Positions 30,953 to 41,294 of a stretch of DNA of 64,000 bases are shown here, piece by piece. Under the pieces are notes generated by a model. That model did not search any database, had not been told where the DNA came from, and saw nothing but the letters and a program-made list of their open reading frames with translations. The stretch spans positions 58,923,440 to 58,987,439 of the forward strand of contig OY757924.1 of NCBI GenBank assembly GCA_963585895.1. Reading direction: 5' to 3'. Position 1 is the stretch's first letter. The number at the start of each line of letters is the position of its first letter. The translations under genes were made by a program, and so were the position numbers. Source of the DNA: Sepioteuthis lessoniana (taxonomy: Eukaryota > Mollusca > Cephalopoda > Myopsida > Loliginidae).

Positions 30953-31375
30953 TTATTATTATATTACTCCTTGTGAGTTCTTTTACTATTTTGAGAGTTT
31001 TCCACGCCTGCGTTAGCTGGTTTTCCACTGGAGTCTGAGAGACAGCAAGTCTCCCCAAGTCTCCAGGACTCTTCTCAGTATTCTGGCTGATCTCAACAAT
31101 TCTGTAGTTTGGATACTCTCGTCCTCTTATTTCCAAATCACCTCGTCCTTCTACCAACCCTTTGGTGCTTGTACTGAGCGCACCAATTACAATTGGTATC
31201 GACGTCATCTTCATTTTCCATAGATATTTTTGAGTTCTCTAGCAAGGTGTAGGTACTTCTCTCTCTTTCTCTTGTTTCTCAGGTTTAACGTACGGTCAAT
31301 CGGAACTGCAAAGTCCACTATTCGGCAGGTTTTTTTTTATTACTATTACTTGGTCTGGTAGAGATTAGATGATCT
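30953..31375 (-). pseudogene. RLE-LINE 3' copy 2 of chain, reverse
   Basis: TTATTATTATATTACTC tail, then TTTTGAGAGTTTTCCACGCC and the C-terminal IPIVIGAL...KGLVE region (open 30948-31214), then the VDFAVP endonuclease core near 31300. It is truncated in the RPD region at about 31370, where the next TTTATTACTTACTC tail starts. Confidence 0.8.
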
Positions 31376-32258
31376 GTTTTATTACTTACTCTTTTAGAGT
31401 TTTTCACATCAGCGTAAGCTGATGGTTTTGTCACTGGAATTTGAGTGACAGCAAGTCTCCTCAAGTCTCCAGGACTCTTCGCAGTATTCTCTCCGTCTTC
31501 AATAATGCTGTTATTTGGATGGTTTCCACTCGTCAGCCAACTTCCAAAGCCTCCAGGCACTGTGTCAAAAGAACCAATCACAATTGGTACAATCGACACT
31601 TTCATGTTCCATAGTTTCTTCAATTCTCTAGCAAGGTCGAGGTACTCATCCATCTTTTCACTTTCTTTCAGTTTTATTCTGTAATCAACCGGGACAGCAA
31701 AGTCCACAATTTTGCAAATTCTCTTTTTTTGTTGATTATTATAAGGTCTGGTCTTCTGGCCGAGATTAGGTGATCCGTGTGTATGTCAGTGTCCCATAGG
31801 AGTTTATGCGTGTTATTTTCTAGGACAGGTGCTGTGTTGTGCATATAACACTTGTTGGTATGGTCAAATTTCAATTTCTTGCACATTTCCGAGTGGATCA
31901 CCTTGCCCACCCTGTCGTGTCTAGTCTTGTACTCTTTCTGTACTAATTTACTGCATTCGCTTATTGTGTGATTGATGGTTTCATCTCTGTCACCGCATGG
32001 CCTACATTTTCTATTTTGTTGAGTCTTATCTATTCTCGCCTTGACATGATTGGTTCTTATGGAGTTGTTTTGCGCTGCCATTAGGAGAGATTCTGTTTCT
32101 CTCTTAAAGTTTCCTTTTCTTAGCCAGGTCCAGGTTTTTTCGTGTGAGATGTTGTTTATTAGTCGTTTAAAACGCCTATAAAGTTGTTTTCCTTCCCATT
32201 TTTGTTTCCTGGTTATTGTCATTCTGTTATCTATCGTGTTGTCAATATTGTTTCTGAT
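31376..32258 (-). pseudogene. RLE-LINE 3' copy 3 of chain, reverse
   Basis: The best-preserved 3' part of the RLE LINE. Two overlapping open stretches (minus 32315-31674 and 31707-31318) encode KTWTWLRKGN, then a zinc motif C-X2-C-X8-H-X4-C (CRPCGDRDETINHTISEC), HNTAPVLENN, ARRPDLIII, then VDFAVP and the IVPIVIG C-terminus. The RPD...D arrangement is typical of the restriction-like endonuclease of R2/R4-type LINEs. The frame shifts at an A-run between RPDLIIIN and the VDFAVP segment. The 5' end at about 32258 abuts a TTA tract (32262-32298). Confidence 0.85.
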
Positions 32259-32261
32259 GAC

Positions 32262-33040
32262 TATTATTATTATTAATATTATTATTATTATTATCAAATT
32301 TCTGGCAAAATCCAAGTATTTTTCTATCTTTTCAATTTCTTTAACTTTCTCTTTGTGATCAGCTGGAACACATTTTTTCTTTGTTAATTAACTCTAGATA
32401 TGCATTTTTTAAAAAGTAAAACAGATATATTTCTCGTCATGGTAATTCAATTTATACAAAACACTAAGTCTGGACTTCTAACCGATATTTGGTGATTTCT
32501 TTATATATCAAAATCCCTTAGAATTTTTACAAGTCTCATTTTCTAGGACAGATTCTGTTTTATGCGTATAATATATTAATTCTTGCACATTTCCAAGTGG
32601 ATCATCTTTCCTACCAAGCCATGCCTAGTCTGGCACTCCTTTTGTGCCAGTTTGCTGCTTTCAGTAATTGGATTAACCGTTTCGTATCTGTCACCATCTA
32701 ATCTACACTCACTATTCTGTTGTGTATTATCAATTATCGTTTTAATATAATTGGTCCGCTTGTTATTATTTCTGCTGCTATTAAAAGAGATTAAGTTTTT
32801 CTCTTGAGACTTCTCTTTCTTAGCCATATCTAGGTCTTCTCACATTCTATTTTGGCAGTTTGTGGCTTGTAATATCCATGAACTTGTTTTTGCACTTTCT
32901 ATTTTTTCCAGCTTTTATTGTTTTTCTGGTTGTTTGCAAGTTGCCATTGCTGTTACTGGCTGCTGCAATTAATCTTTCTCTGCTCTTTTAAGTGTATTTA
33001 TCGAGTTTTTGTATTGATGCATCTACGGAAGATGGAAGAT
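32262..33040 (-). pseudogene. RLE-LINE copy 4 of chain, reverse
   Basis: Begins at the (TTA)n tract 32262-32298 and continues with the KYLDFARNL segment (its own 3' end is missing). It then runs through a degraded RPD region near 32470, the NSECRLDGDRYETVNPI (damaged CCHC) stretch, the helical AIKRRK region and a HPRDEV-like end near 33030. It carries more substitutions than copy 3. Confidence 0.7.
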
Positions 33041-33082
33041 ATATATTGTTAGTGATACATAGCAATACTTAGAACAATTCAA

Positions 33083-33142
33083 CTGTTTTGTTTGGTTTGG
33101 TCTTATGGCATATCAACCAATGTAGTTTATTTAATGCCAAAA

Positions 33143-33178
<36 letters not shown>

Positions 33179-33505
33179 GGTTTGGTTTGATTTTATGGCA
33201 TATCAACCAATGTGATGAAGTGGATCAAAGAACAGCGAACAGGGTTTTACGTAGCAGGGATACATGCTCTCATTCGAAGGTGTAACACTGCGAATGAGAA
33301 AAACGGTGACTATGTTGAGAAGTAGGAAAGTGACCCACAGAGGACAAGCTTCATTTTGATGTGTGATAATGGTCCAGTGTTGGTAATTATTCCCGTGACT
33401 AAAAACACATTACTTTTTAACTCACCCTCGCATAAAGAGGATTCGGCATTAAATAGCCTACAATGGTTGTTTGCCATTAAAAAACAACTAACCAAGCAAG
33501 TATTC
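33083..33505. mobile_element. Short family C element
   Basis: The left end GGTCTTATGGCATATCAACC occurs twice (33100 and 33190, separated by TTTAATGCC and (TA)n), and the inverted end GGCATTAAATAGCCTACAAT is at 33448-33467. The internal 220 bp (33215-33440) does not match the other family C centres. Confidence 0.6.
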
Positions 33506-33789
33506 TGCGATAAGCACTATTTTATTAAACACTGCTTGTCTAGTATTTAAGACCAAAAATACTACAACCAAATACTAATAGTAAGAGGCTTAATAGCCAA
33601 GCGCAGCCTCTCATTGAATGGAATGATAGAATATTCCTTTAATATGGTGCGAATTTCAAATGTTTTGGGCTCAAAATATTGGGGATTTTTTTTTTTTTTG
33701 CTTAATTATTGAGCATACGAGAATCAAGGAAGAAAGTTTCAATTAATATTTTAATTGGGTATTCTTACAAAATACAGCACTGGCACGTC

Positions 33790-34215
33790 TATGTGTACGT
33801 GGCCATAAAAGAACCTCACTGATGAGTTCGTCCTTGCTTCTCCAGCAATGCCCCACATGTCTGATTGGTCTTACTTGGGTGTTTTTTGAGATGGGATGTA
33901 AGTGGCCGTACATCTGTTTTATTATGGGATGTTGCCTCTAAGATGCCTTCGCTAGACGCATATTATTATCACTTTTAGATGAGATATTGCAGCCGATGAA
34001 TGTGAACTCGTCAACTAATTTAAGAAGCCTGCCGCTTAGAGTGAAGTTGGCTTCTCATTTAAAACACGAAGAGATCAATGTCTTCCGATGCTTGCTCTAG
34101 GCTATGCAGTAGGGGTTTGGCATGGGCAAGTGTATTTAAAAGAAGGGTAAGGTCATCTGCATAGTCTGATTTTGAAATTATTTCTGTGGGATATCGTTGT
34201 TTCTTGCTTTTTTAC
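33790..34215 (-). pseudogene. Decayed RTE copy, reverse
   Basis: Reverse C-terminal RTE landmarks: GAGTTCGTCCTTGCTTCTCC, CAATGCCCCACATGTCTGAT, the thumb TCAACTAATTTAAGAAGCC, and the YADD region near 34155-34175 (GTCATCTGCATAGTCTGA). Internal deletions and stops are present. The upstream end lies at a (TAGA)n(GA)n tract. Confidence 0.75.
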
Positions 34216-34221
34216 CACAGA

Positions 34222-34251
34222 GAGACAGATTGATAGATAGATAGATAGATA

Positions 34252-34292
<41 letters not shown>
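34222..34292 (+). repeat. (GATA)n and (GA)n microsatellite
   Basis: Short GATAGATA run followed by about 38 bases of GA repeats. Confidence 0.95.
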
Positions 34293-34296
<4 letters not shown>

Positions 34297-34548
34297 ACGT
34301 TTACTCATTGCAGTCTCATTTCTACGAGTTTCATATACTTTAAAAAGAGTAATTCCCAAAGGAGTTTTTTAAAACGATATAAAACTGGTAGTGTAATAAC
34401 TTCTACCATAGAGTGAGTAGACATTCATTCTTTTTATGTTTTACCAGACCACTTTGTTGCTACATCTTTCCTCGCTGACAGCTCACCACCACTTTCTCCC
34501 TTGCTTCTGGAGAATATTTCCAGAGTATTTGCATTTCAACTTACAATT

Positions 34549-34560
34549 ACTTAATCATTG

Positions 34561-34617
<57 letters not shown>

Positions 34618-34634
34618 ACAATGATTAAGTATGA
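34549..34634. repeat. Inverted repeat with (TA)n loop
   Basis: CTTAATCATTGTTAT and ATAACAATGATTAAG form 15-bp perfect arms around about 50 bases of TA repeats. The whole segment is a long self-complementary structure. Confidence 0.9.
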
Positions 34635-34721
34635 ATTGAGGTCTCGGTAGCCGTTGAAAGTATGTATGTAAACATTAGTAATTGTGATTTATAACCGTTT
34701 AAAATTTACTTCGCAGCTAAT

Positions 34722-34800
34722 AACTCCTCGTGGCTGAATGGTTAGAAGCGTTTGAGTCAACCGGGTTTCAATCCCAGCTACATGAAGCTAATGTCTAACC
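34722..34800 (+). other. tRNA-like SINE head
   Basis: CGTGGCTGAATGGTTAGAAG (box A) and GGGTTTCAATCCCAG (box B) are spaced as in tRNA. No full cloverleaf or downstream SINE A/B body is obvious, so this is likely the head of another SINE family rather than a working tRNA gene. Confidence 0.5.
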
Positions 34801-34867
34801 ACACTGATAAGTTCTGATAGAACGAAACAGATCTGTCTGTGGATGACTATATATATATATATATCTA

Positions 34868-34999
34868 TCATATTTACCAACCCCTCCGCTCGGGCAGGAT
34901 ATGACACAAGGTCAGTTTTTTTAGTGGAGTTTAACAGTTTTGAATTCAGAGTTTTCCTTCTCCTAGACTAGTCACCTCACCAAGGCTGAAGGACCTAAT
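34868..34999 (-). mobile_element. SINE B 3' half, reverse
   Basis: CATATTTACCAACCCCTCCG, CTCGGGCAGGATATGACACA, GAATTCAGAGTTTTCCTTCT and CTAGACTAGTCACCTCACCA. The tRNA head side is missing. It stops at a small palindrome at 34999-35026 (CTTGGAATTATATATAT... with TA loop). Confidence 0.85.
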
Positions 35000-35026
35000 C
35001 TTGGAATTATATATATATAATTCCAA

Positions 35027-35309
35027 GAAATTATTATATATGTAAAAAACAAAAAAAAACATGTATGCATCAAGTCTCTTTTGACATGTGCATCGAAACC
35101 TTTAATAAAAGATAAGCTCTAATGATAATCAAACTCAGTAAACATTGGTTATCTGTTTCAGCAGGGATATAGAATTCAATTTGATTTAAAATATTACTTT
35201 CTTTTTTCTCTACAATAAAGATGGATGGCCAAACCATCGAAACTTTATACAAATATAAGACTGTTCATTTTGAAGTATTTGAACAAAAAGACCGCTTGAT
35301 TTTCAGAGT
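35027..35309. other. Unassigned
   Basis: AT-rich; nothing recognised. Confidence 0.4.
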
Positions 35310-35822
35310 TATCATCATCATCATCATCATGTCGTGCCTCTAGCACGGATATCCCTGATCCCCTCTCGCCACTTATCCCTATCATTCATCGCTTCTGGCA
35401 GGTCTTCAGGGCTACATCCCGTATCCTCACATAGCTGCTGTATGTATGTTCTTGCTGGTCGTCCTGCTTTTGCTCGGCCATATGTGGGGGTTCATAGAAG
35501 TACATGACTTATGAGCTCGTCCTTGCTTCTCCAGCAGTGTCCTGCATGTCTGGTTCGTCTAACTTGGATAGTTTTCATGATGGGAGGAAGGTGGCCGTAT
35601 AGTTGGTGCCTTGTGGGGTGTTGCCGCCAGGGCTTGTTCAATATTGCTCGCAGCATTCTTGTGTAATTGCCGTCTAGCTTCTTCTCCTGCCGTTTTGTTC
35701 GCGTCCAAATAGTGCATCCACATAGCAGTACTGATACGACCGCTGCCTAGAAGAAACTGCGTTTCATTTTATCGGTCAGGTCTGATTTCCATATGATCGA
35801 AAGCCTATCGATAGCTGTCCAT
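35310..35822 (-). pseudogene. RTE LINE 3' copy, reverse, 5'-truncated
   Basis: Starts with (ATC)n and the GTCGTGCCTC terminus and covers the last ~165 codons of the RTE ORF up to the IDRLS.IWKS segment, where it is truncated. It is less diverged than the 33.8 kb copy but carries scattered stops. Confidence 0.85.
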
Positions 35823-36158
35823 GAAACACACAATAAAGGACTGAATTTCGTTGTCATTAATATAACAAGGTTTTCACTCAATCCACAAAAATGTGGACAT
35901 TATTTTAATACACTTGGGATAGCAATTTAAAAAAAAGACTATTCAACTTAGCCCTTGAGAAACTGAATACAGAGGGTCGGGATTCAAATACTAAATCACG
36001 ATAATGCGATTTTTCGCTTCGAGTCTGAATCTTCTCTGACTTTCAGAATCTAACAAAACATAGGATTATTTCAGGTTTGCTTTTTTTGTTTAATTGTATA
36101 TTAACCTTCATGGGTTACTTAATATCACATAAATTCTTTTAAAATAACGTAAATGATA
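35823..36158. other. Mostly unassigned; one family C end
   Basis: A family C left end (TTGTATATTAACCTTCATGG, GGTTACTTAATATC) at 36072-36130; otherwise nothing recognised. Confidence 0.5.
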
Positions 36159-37043
36159 CAGGGTGAAACGATAAAATTGTCGTCCTAAAGAAAACAACAC
36201 TACAGCTGTATCTTCAAACTTTTATTGAAAAAATCAATTCAGGTAACTTGATTATGCAGTAGAGTCGACATCTATTCAATGTAGCCACCTTCAGCCTCAA
36301 TCACCGCCTCGATACAGATCCGGAACTGCGAGCATGCCTTTTCCACAAGCGGCGGGGGCTCGTCAAATACTCGGCGGATGGCGGCGATCAGGCTGGCTTT
36401 GATGTTGTGGGAGGTCATGTTGGTGATGTTCTCGACGTATGGCTAAACGAAGTTGTCCAGCGGGTTCAGATCGGGGCGGGGGTTGAGAGAAGGGTACAAA
36501 ATCGTAGTACTCCTTCTGAAGCCAAGCGTGGATCTCTTTGGACTTGTGGGCCGACGCCGAGTCCTGCTGCCACATCCAGGGTCTGCCACCGGCCACATGA
36601 TTGCTTCAGGGGATCACCACACTCTTCAGCACATCCAGGTACACTTTGGTGTTGACTTTCAAGCTGACTTCGAAGATGTGAGGTGGCATGATGTGGCCCT
36701 CACTTGAAACCACACCGAAGACCATAACCATAGCCGGAAACGTTGTTTTCATCACCCTGGGCACGTTGAACTGTCCGGATTTGCATTTTGAGGGTGCTGG
36801 CAATGGTCCTGTTGTCATAATTTGTATCGGTAGAGAGCAGTAGTTGTACAGCGGCGCATCTCCGATCTTGCTCGTTGAACATTGTGTCACTTTCAGGCAT
36901 AATAGAAGGCTCCCATCGCTCTTGGGATTTGTACACAACTGGCCAACTAGTAGATAGTCAGCAACAAAAAAAACTGGTTTTCATGAAACGGAAATGGAAT
37001 CATGTCGTCTTTTCTAGGGTGACAATTTTATCGTTCCACCCTC
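36159..37043 (-). mobile_element. Tc1/mariner-type transposon, internally deleted
   Basis: 885 bp bounded by TA at 36157-36158 and 37044-37045, with inverted ends CAGGGTGAAACGATAAAATT (left) and, reversed, GAGGGTGGAACGATAAAATT (right). The usual element is about 1.3 kb, so roughly 0.4 kb is missing from the transposase N-terminal/central region. Confidence 0.9.
36270..36899 (-). pseudogene. Mariner transposase remnant
   Basis: Minus-strand pieces of a mariner-type transposase. The N-terminal helix-turn-helix part (MPESDTMFNEQDRR...RTIASTLKM, from 36899) is joined by a deletion near 36765 to the catalytic core. The core has VMKTTFPAMVMVFGVVSSEG, then PPHIFEVSLKVN, the QQDSASAHKSKEI block with the second catalytic Asp, and a PDLNPLDNF block. 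The PDLNPLD part is out of frame with the preceding segment and a Trp codon has become TAG shortly after (near 36443). It ends with IRIEAVIEAEGGY near 36275. It is non-functional. Confidence 0.85.
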
Positions 37044-37672
37044 TACTATTTAACCAATCACTGGAGATTAGAGGGTTTATACCTTTCCTAACTGCATTAG
37101 TCCAAAAGTGAGTGTAATAACCGGAATAGAGTTTGAACTCGCTTGCAATGAAAATGAAGTTCAACACTTTATCCATTACACCACAGGTACTCACAAGAGG
37201 TGATAACTCTCAACAAATCAGAATTCAGATTATTTGAAAAAAAATTCTTATTTTAACTTGGTACCAACTTCCTACACTGGAAACGAATGACCATCGTCTT
37301 TACATCGTACTTACAAGTGTATGACCTCGAGGCTGAACATCTGCACCAGCGTGCCACTGCTTTTCATTGGTCTTAGAAAATACATGTCCGGCTAACCGAG
37401 TCTTGGTTGGCTTGTTATTTAGTTGATTAATTTACAGTAAGTTTGGTTATTTAATGACAAAGTCGGTTTTTTGGAAACCAATTACATTTTTTCAAGTACA
37501 TAACGAAAATTAGACCATTTCTATACTTAATGGAAATAACTGGCATATACTTAATTGTTTTCAAGTATTTCTATTTAATACTAATAATTTATACAGAATC
37601 ATTTGTCAACAAGTAACTATTCTTGTTCAATAATAATAATAAGAAGAAGAATAAAAATATTAATAATTATAG
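37044..37672. other. SINE-like head and unassigned sequence
   Basis: 37090-37195 in reverse has a tRNA-like head (GAGTTTGAACTCGC box B and CCATTACACCACAGG box A), like a truncated SINE B. The remainder has a weak family C end near 37405-37470 and AT-rich sequence. A TAA-rich tract at 37628-37665 precedes the next LINE copy. Confidence 0.45.
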
Positions 37673-38290
37673 AAGTAGATGTAGGTTACTTGGTGATAGA
37701 GACGAAGCGATCAATCATATAATAAGCGAAGGCAGTAGATAAACGCAAAAAGAAAATAAGACTAGACACGGCTAGGTGGGTAAGATGATCCAACGGGAAT
37801 TTGACCATACGAACAAGTGGAATTCGTCCTACAGAATGAGGTACACAAAGATCTCTAGGATTTTGAGGTACAAGCAGTTCATCTAATCTCAGCCAGACGA
37901 CCACACCTAATTATTAGCAATAAAAAAAGAGAACTGACCAAAAAGTTGATTTTGCCATCCTGATAGGATATAGAGTAAAATTAAAAGAAAGGGAAAAGAG
38001 AGTTAAGTTTCTAGAGATTGCTAAAGAACTAAAAAAAAAATTTGAATAAAAGGCGACGGTGGTACCAATTGCAGTTGGTGCACTTGGAACAACCCTAAAA
38101 GGATTAGTAAGGGGACTGCAATACTGGCAAACTAGAGCACAAGTGGAAACCATCCAGACTATAGCATCATTAAGATCGACCAGAATACTGAGAAGCGTCC
38201 TGGAAACATAAGAAAACTTGCTGTCACTCAAACTCCAGTGAAATAAAAACAGCTAACACTGGTCTAAAAAAAACTCTTAAAGGAGTAAAA
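37673..38290 (+). pseudogene. RLE-LINE 3' copy with TAA tracts on both sides
   Basis: Begins in the damaged CCHC region (GTAGGTTACTTGGTGATAGA, encoding C.LLGDRDEAINHII.E) right after a TAA tract. It passes ILRYKQFI.SQPDDHT (RPD region, degraded) and the FAIL...VKLKEREK segment, and ends CTCTTAAAGGAGTAAAAC followed by (CAA/TAA)n to 38335. Confidence 0.8.
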
Positions 38291-38335
38291 CAACAACAAT
38301 AACAACAACAATAATGAATGTAATAATGATAATAG

Positions 38336-38710
38336 TGACAGTTATACCAATTATGATTAGTGCTTTTGGTACGGTCATCAAAGGATTGGCACAAAGACTG
38401 AAGAACTTGGAAATAACGGGACGGTTTGGTTTGTTTTGTTTAATAGCATATCAACCTTCATGGGTTATTTAATGCCAAAAGCCTTCATTCTAGAAGTACA
38501 GCAGTAATGCAATTTAACCCATAGCTGGGAAGATACGTAGGTTTATACCTTTCACAAGGGTTTCTATCCGAATAAAGGGACAGGTGGAGACTATCCAAAC
38601 TGCAGCATTATTTAGATCAGCCAGAATACTGAGAAAAGTCCTGGTGACTTGAAGAGTCTTCAGTCACTAAAACCTCTGTTAAAGACCATCAAGGGGTAAA
38701 ATAATAATGA
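38336..38710 (+). pseudogene. RLE-LINE short copy, split by family D insertion
   Basis: Starts in the TVIPIMISAFGTVIKGLAQRL segment directly after the TAA-rich tail of the preceding copy and ends GGGGTAAAATAATAATGATA. A 152-bp family D element is inserted at 38426-38577. Confidence 0.75.
38426..38577 (+). mobile_element. Family D composite element with 7-bp TSD
   Basis: 152 bp between GGGACGG (38419-38425) and GGGACAG (38578-38584) inside a LINE. The left part is the family C end (AGCATATCAACCTTCATGGG, TTATTTAATGCC); the right part is SINE-B-like in reverse (TTTAACCCATAGCTGGGAAG, ACCTTTCACAAGGG). Clean edges and a short duplication suggest the composite moves as one unit. Confidence 0.65.
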
Positions 38711-39504
38711 TAATAATAATAAATTTTGACCATAGTTGTATGATTTCAAACATTCCCATCCGATACTAATAATTTTCATATTTTTAATTTGACTCATAGA
38801 TGGGGGCCATAAAAGTACAATCAGTATGGGCTGGAGTAAAACTGGAATTAATGTCAAGGAAGAGGTAACCTTTCCCGGAGCTCAAGAAAAGGAGCTTCAC
38901 AATCGGATGCTGTTTGTTTTATATACATATATGAAACAACCTAGACGCCTAGTTTTGTTAGTTTGGCCGTTCGTCTCGTGGTGTGGACCCCGTTGCTTCT
39001 TCTCACTTTTAGCCGAATAGACATTTCACAGGTTGTACAAGAAAATAATTAAAAAACAAATAAACAACAAACAGGGTGGAAGGAAGAAACAGATAAACAC
39101 GAAAGTGAAGAGGCCACTTTTTAGCATTCTGTGTATGTTCATATAGCTATCGCGATAACTCAGCGAAAAACCTACACTGCCATCCAAAGTGCTGATTCAT
39201 CTCTTCATTGTCTTCCTTGATCTACGCTTTGACTCCATGCTCCGGAGTCTCACTCCTGACTGAACGCCCTGAGTCTCACTCTTGACTGTGATGCCCTTCT
39301 GCTTTGGACTGACTGATGTCTTTCGTTGTTCTCTTCCGGTCTCGCAGGTTTTCACGATCACCGCTCTTTGTGGGGTCTTCGCGCCAATATAAACTCAGAA
39401 AGGTCTTCTAGACACTCATGCCCCGCTTCAAAGATGCTGAAAAGAAGATCCACTCTTTGGCCCCACATCGACGAACATATGGAGAGACCCACATTTTTTC
39501 ATCG

Positions 39505-39535
<31 letters not shown>

Positions 39536-40071
39536 CACATTATTGCTTATTATCATGCCACATATAACGCACCTTTTAATGGGTCTGATCCCTTTTCAGA
39601 GGACGCAGTCAGAGTATTCTAAGACCCGACGACAGGGCGAGCTATAATTCTTGGAATCCACTGGGAAGGGGTTAATAGAAACTATCTTAAAGTGCATGAG
39701 GCGTTTATGTCGGAAATGACAGGAATAAGAGAAATGATAGGATATTCAACAGACATATTTTGATTCGGCAACTTGTAAGCATGTAAATTTCTCTTGAGAA
39801 TAATCCCTTTTATCCATTCAAATCATGTTGATGAGCTGGTTAAGAAAACAAATTAAGTGATCAATATAATAACGAAAATATTTTACTTATAGATAAAAAT
39901 TGTTATGGAATTTCATCTTGGAAACAATGCAATTAGCATTTGAAATCAGGAGCAAACGTGCAAATGGAAAAAAAAGGAGAACGAAACAATGAAAACTTAC
40001 ATCAAATGAAAAATATTTAACGCTATTAGTTTTAGTGGAGAGAAATAAAATTGTCACATAATTACCGGTGA
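38711..40071. other. Unassigned, with a (CA)n tract
   Basis: No recognised gene. 39190-39620 is GC-richer with CTCC/GACT-rich sequence and a short open stretch (39326-39622) without motifs. A (CA)n tract lies at 39505-39525. A fragment CCTTTTCAGAGGACGCAGTC (39592) may be family C centre sequence. Confidence 0.4.
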
Positions 40072-40085
40072 TTATATGAAATTTT

Positions 40086-40349
40086 AATACCGGACATTGG
40101 CCTATGGGTTAGAGTGTTCGCAAATGGCCCGGGAAACCCTGGTTCAATCCCAGGTCACGTCATACCAAAGACTCAAAAATGGTACTTGATGCCTCCTTGC
40201 TTAACACTCAGCGTTATAAGGTACGGATCAAGGGTAAAGTAGAGCAATCCAGGGAAGGAGTAGCGCCCTCCCCTACACCTTGGTGTAGTAGCTATCGAAA
40301 AGGGAGCCTTTGGGTTACCCTCGACTATGGTCGCCAACTTTTACTTTAC
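40086..40349 (+). mobile_element. SINE A, forward, with 14-bp TSD
   Basis: Complete SINE A: box A GGCCTATGGGTTAGAGTG, box B GGTTCAATCCC, body with GTCATACCAAAGACTC and CTACACCTTGGTGTAGTAGC, and end GGTCGCCAACTTTTACTTTA. TTATATGAAATTTT is duplicated exactly at 40072-40085 and 40350-40363. This copy defines the family length of about 264 bp and its (TTTAC)-like tail. Confidence 0.92.
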
Positions 40350-40363
40350 TTATATGAAATTTT

Positions 40364-40881
40364 CAATAACATTCATATGAATGTAAACGATTTTGTTACC
40401 CTGTAAATATAACTTTCCATCTGTAATGCTTTGGGTATATATATCTATATCTATATACACACAAACAAATACAAAACACAGACACACACACGGACAAACA
40501 TATATAATTTTTTCTATTGATAAACCTGAATATAATGAAAAGAAAAAACTTATAATTGCTTCTTTTTTATTTTCCTCAAACACAAACGAATTACCTATAT
40601 AAATTATTTTTGCTTCGAGGAACATAGTATTAGTTATACGTCGTATTTTTCTTTCTCACTCTCTCTCTCTCTCTCTTCCTCTCTCTCTCACTCTCTCTCT
40701 CTCTATCTATATATACATTAATAATATAGTTTGTTAGCTTTATGAACAGACCTCAGTATCAATGATAGTGTAAATATGTCCAAGTTCAAATGGTGTAGAC
40801 AGTGTCTGTCAATTTGATCCGATGGTCACTTGGCGTGAAACTGAAAGTACCCAAGCACCACTGACGCTATTCTTACGCCAA

Positions 40882-40928
<47 letters not shown>

Positions 40929-41209
40929 GTATATTGATGCACACATATGTACGCACATACACAAGCATACACATACATACATATATAGTTATATATGTCA
41001 AGGAACAAATGAATTAATACACAAGAAGAATTATAAATCGCTAAAAAATATCTTCGATAAAAATAGGTGAATATAATTTAACAAAACAAAACTTTTAATT
41101 GATTTTTTATTTCCCTCAGACTTTACCGAAATACCGAGATGCACATATTGATTGAATTTACTTCGAGGATTATAGAATAACTTATGAGCTGAATTTCGCT
41201 CTTTGTATG

Positions 41210-41263
<54 letters not shown>

Positions 41264-41294
41264 AGTCTGTGTATCTGTTTCTCTATATATTTAT
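40364..41294. other. Microsatellite-rich unassigned sequence
   Basis: (CT)n at about 40655-40705, (TA)n at 40883-40922, CA/CATA-rich at 40922-40985 and (CT)n at 41213-41260. No gene recognised. Confidence 0.6.

Noticed and set aside
39326..39622. 98-codon open frame as a possible host exon
   Set aside because: No motif, no splice-site-supported context, and its end runs into a (CA)n tract.
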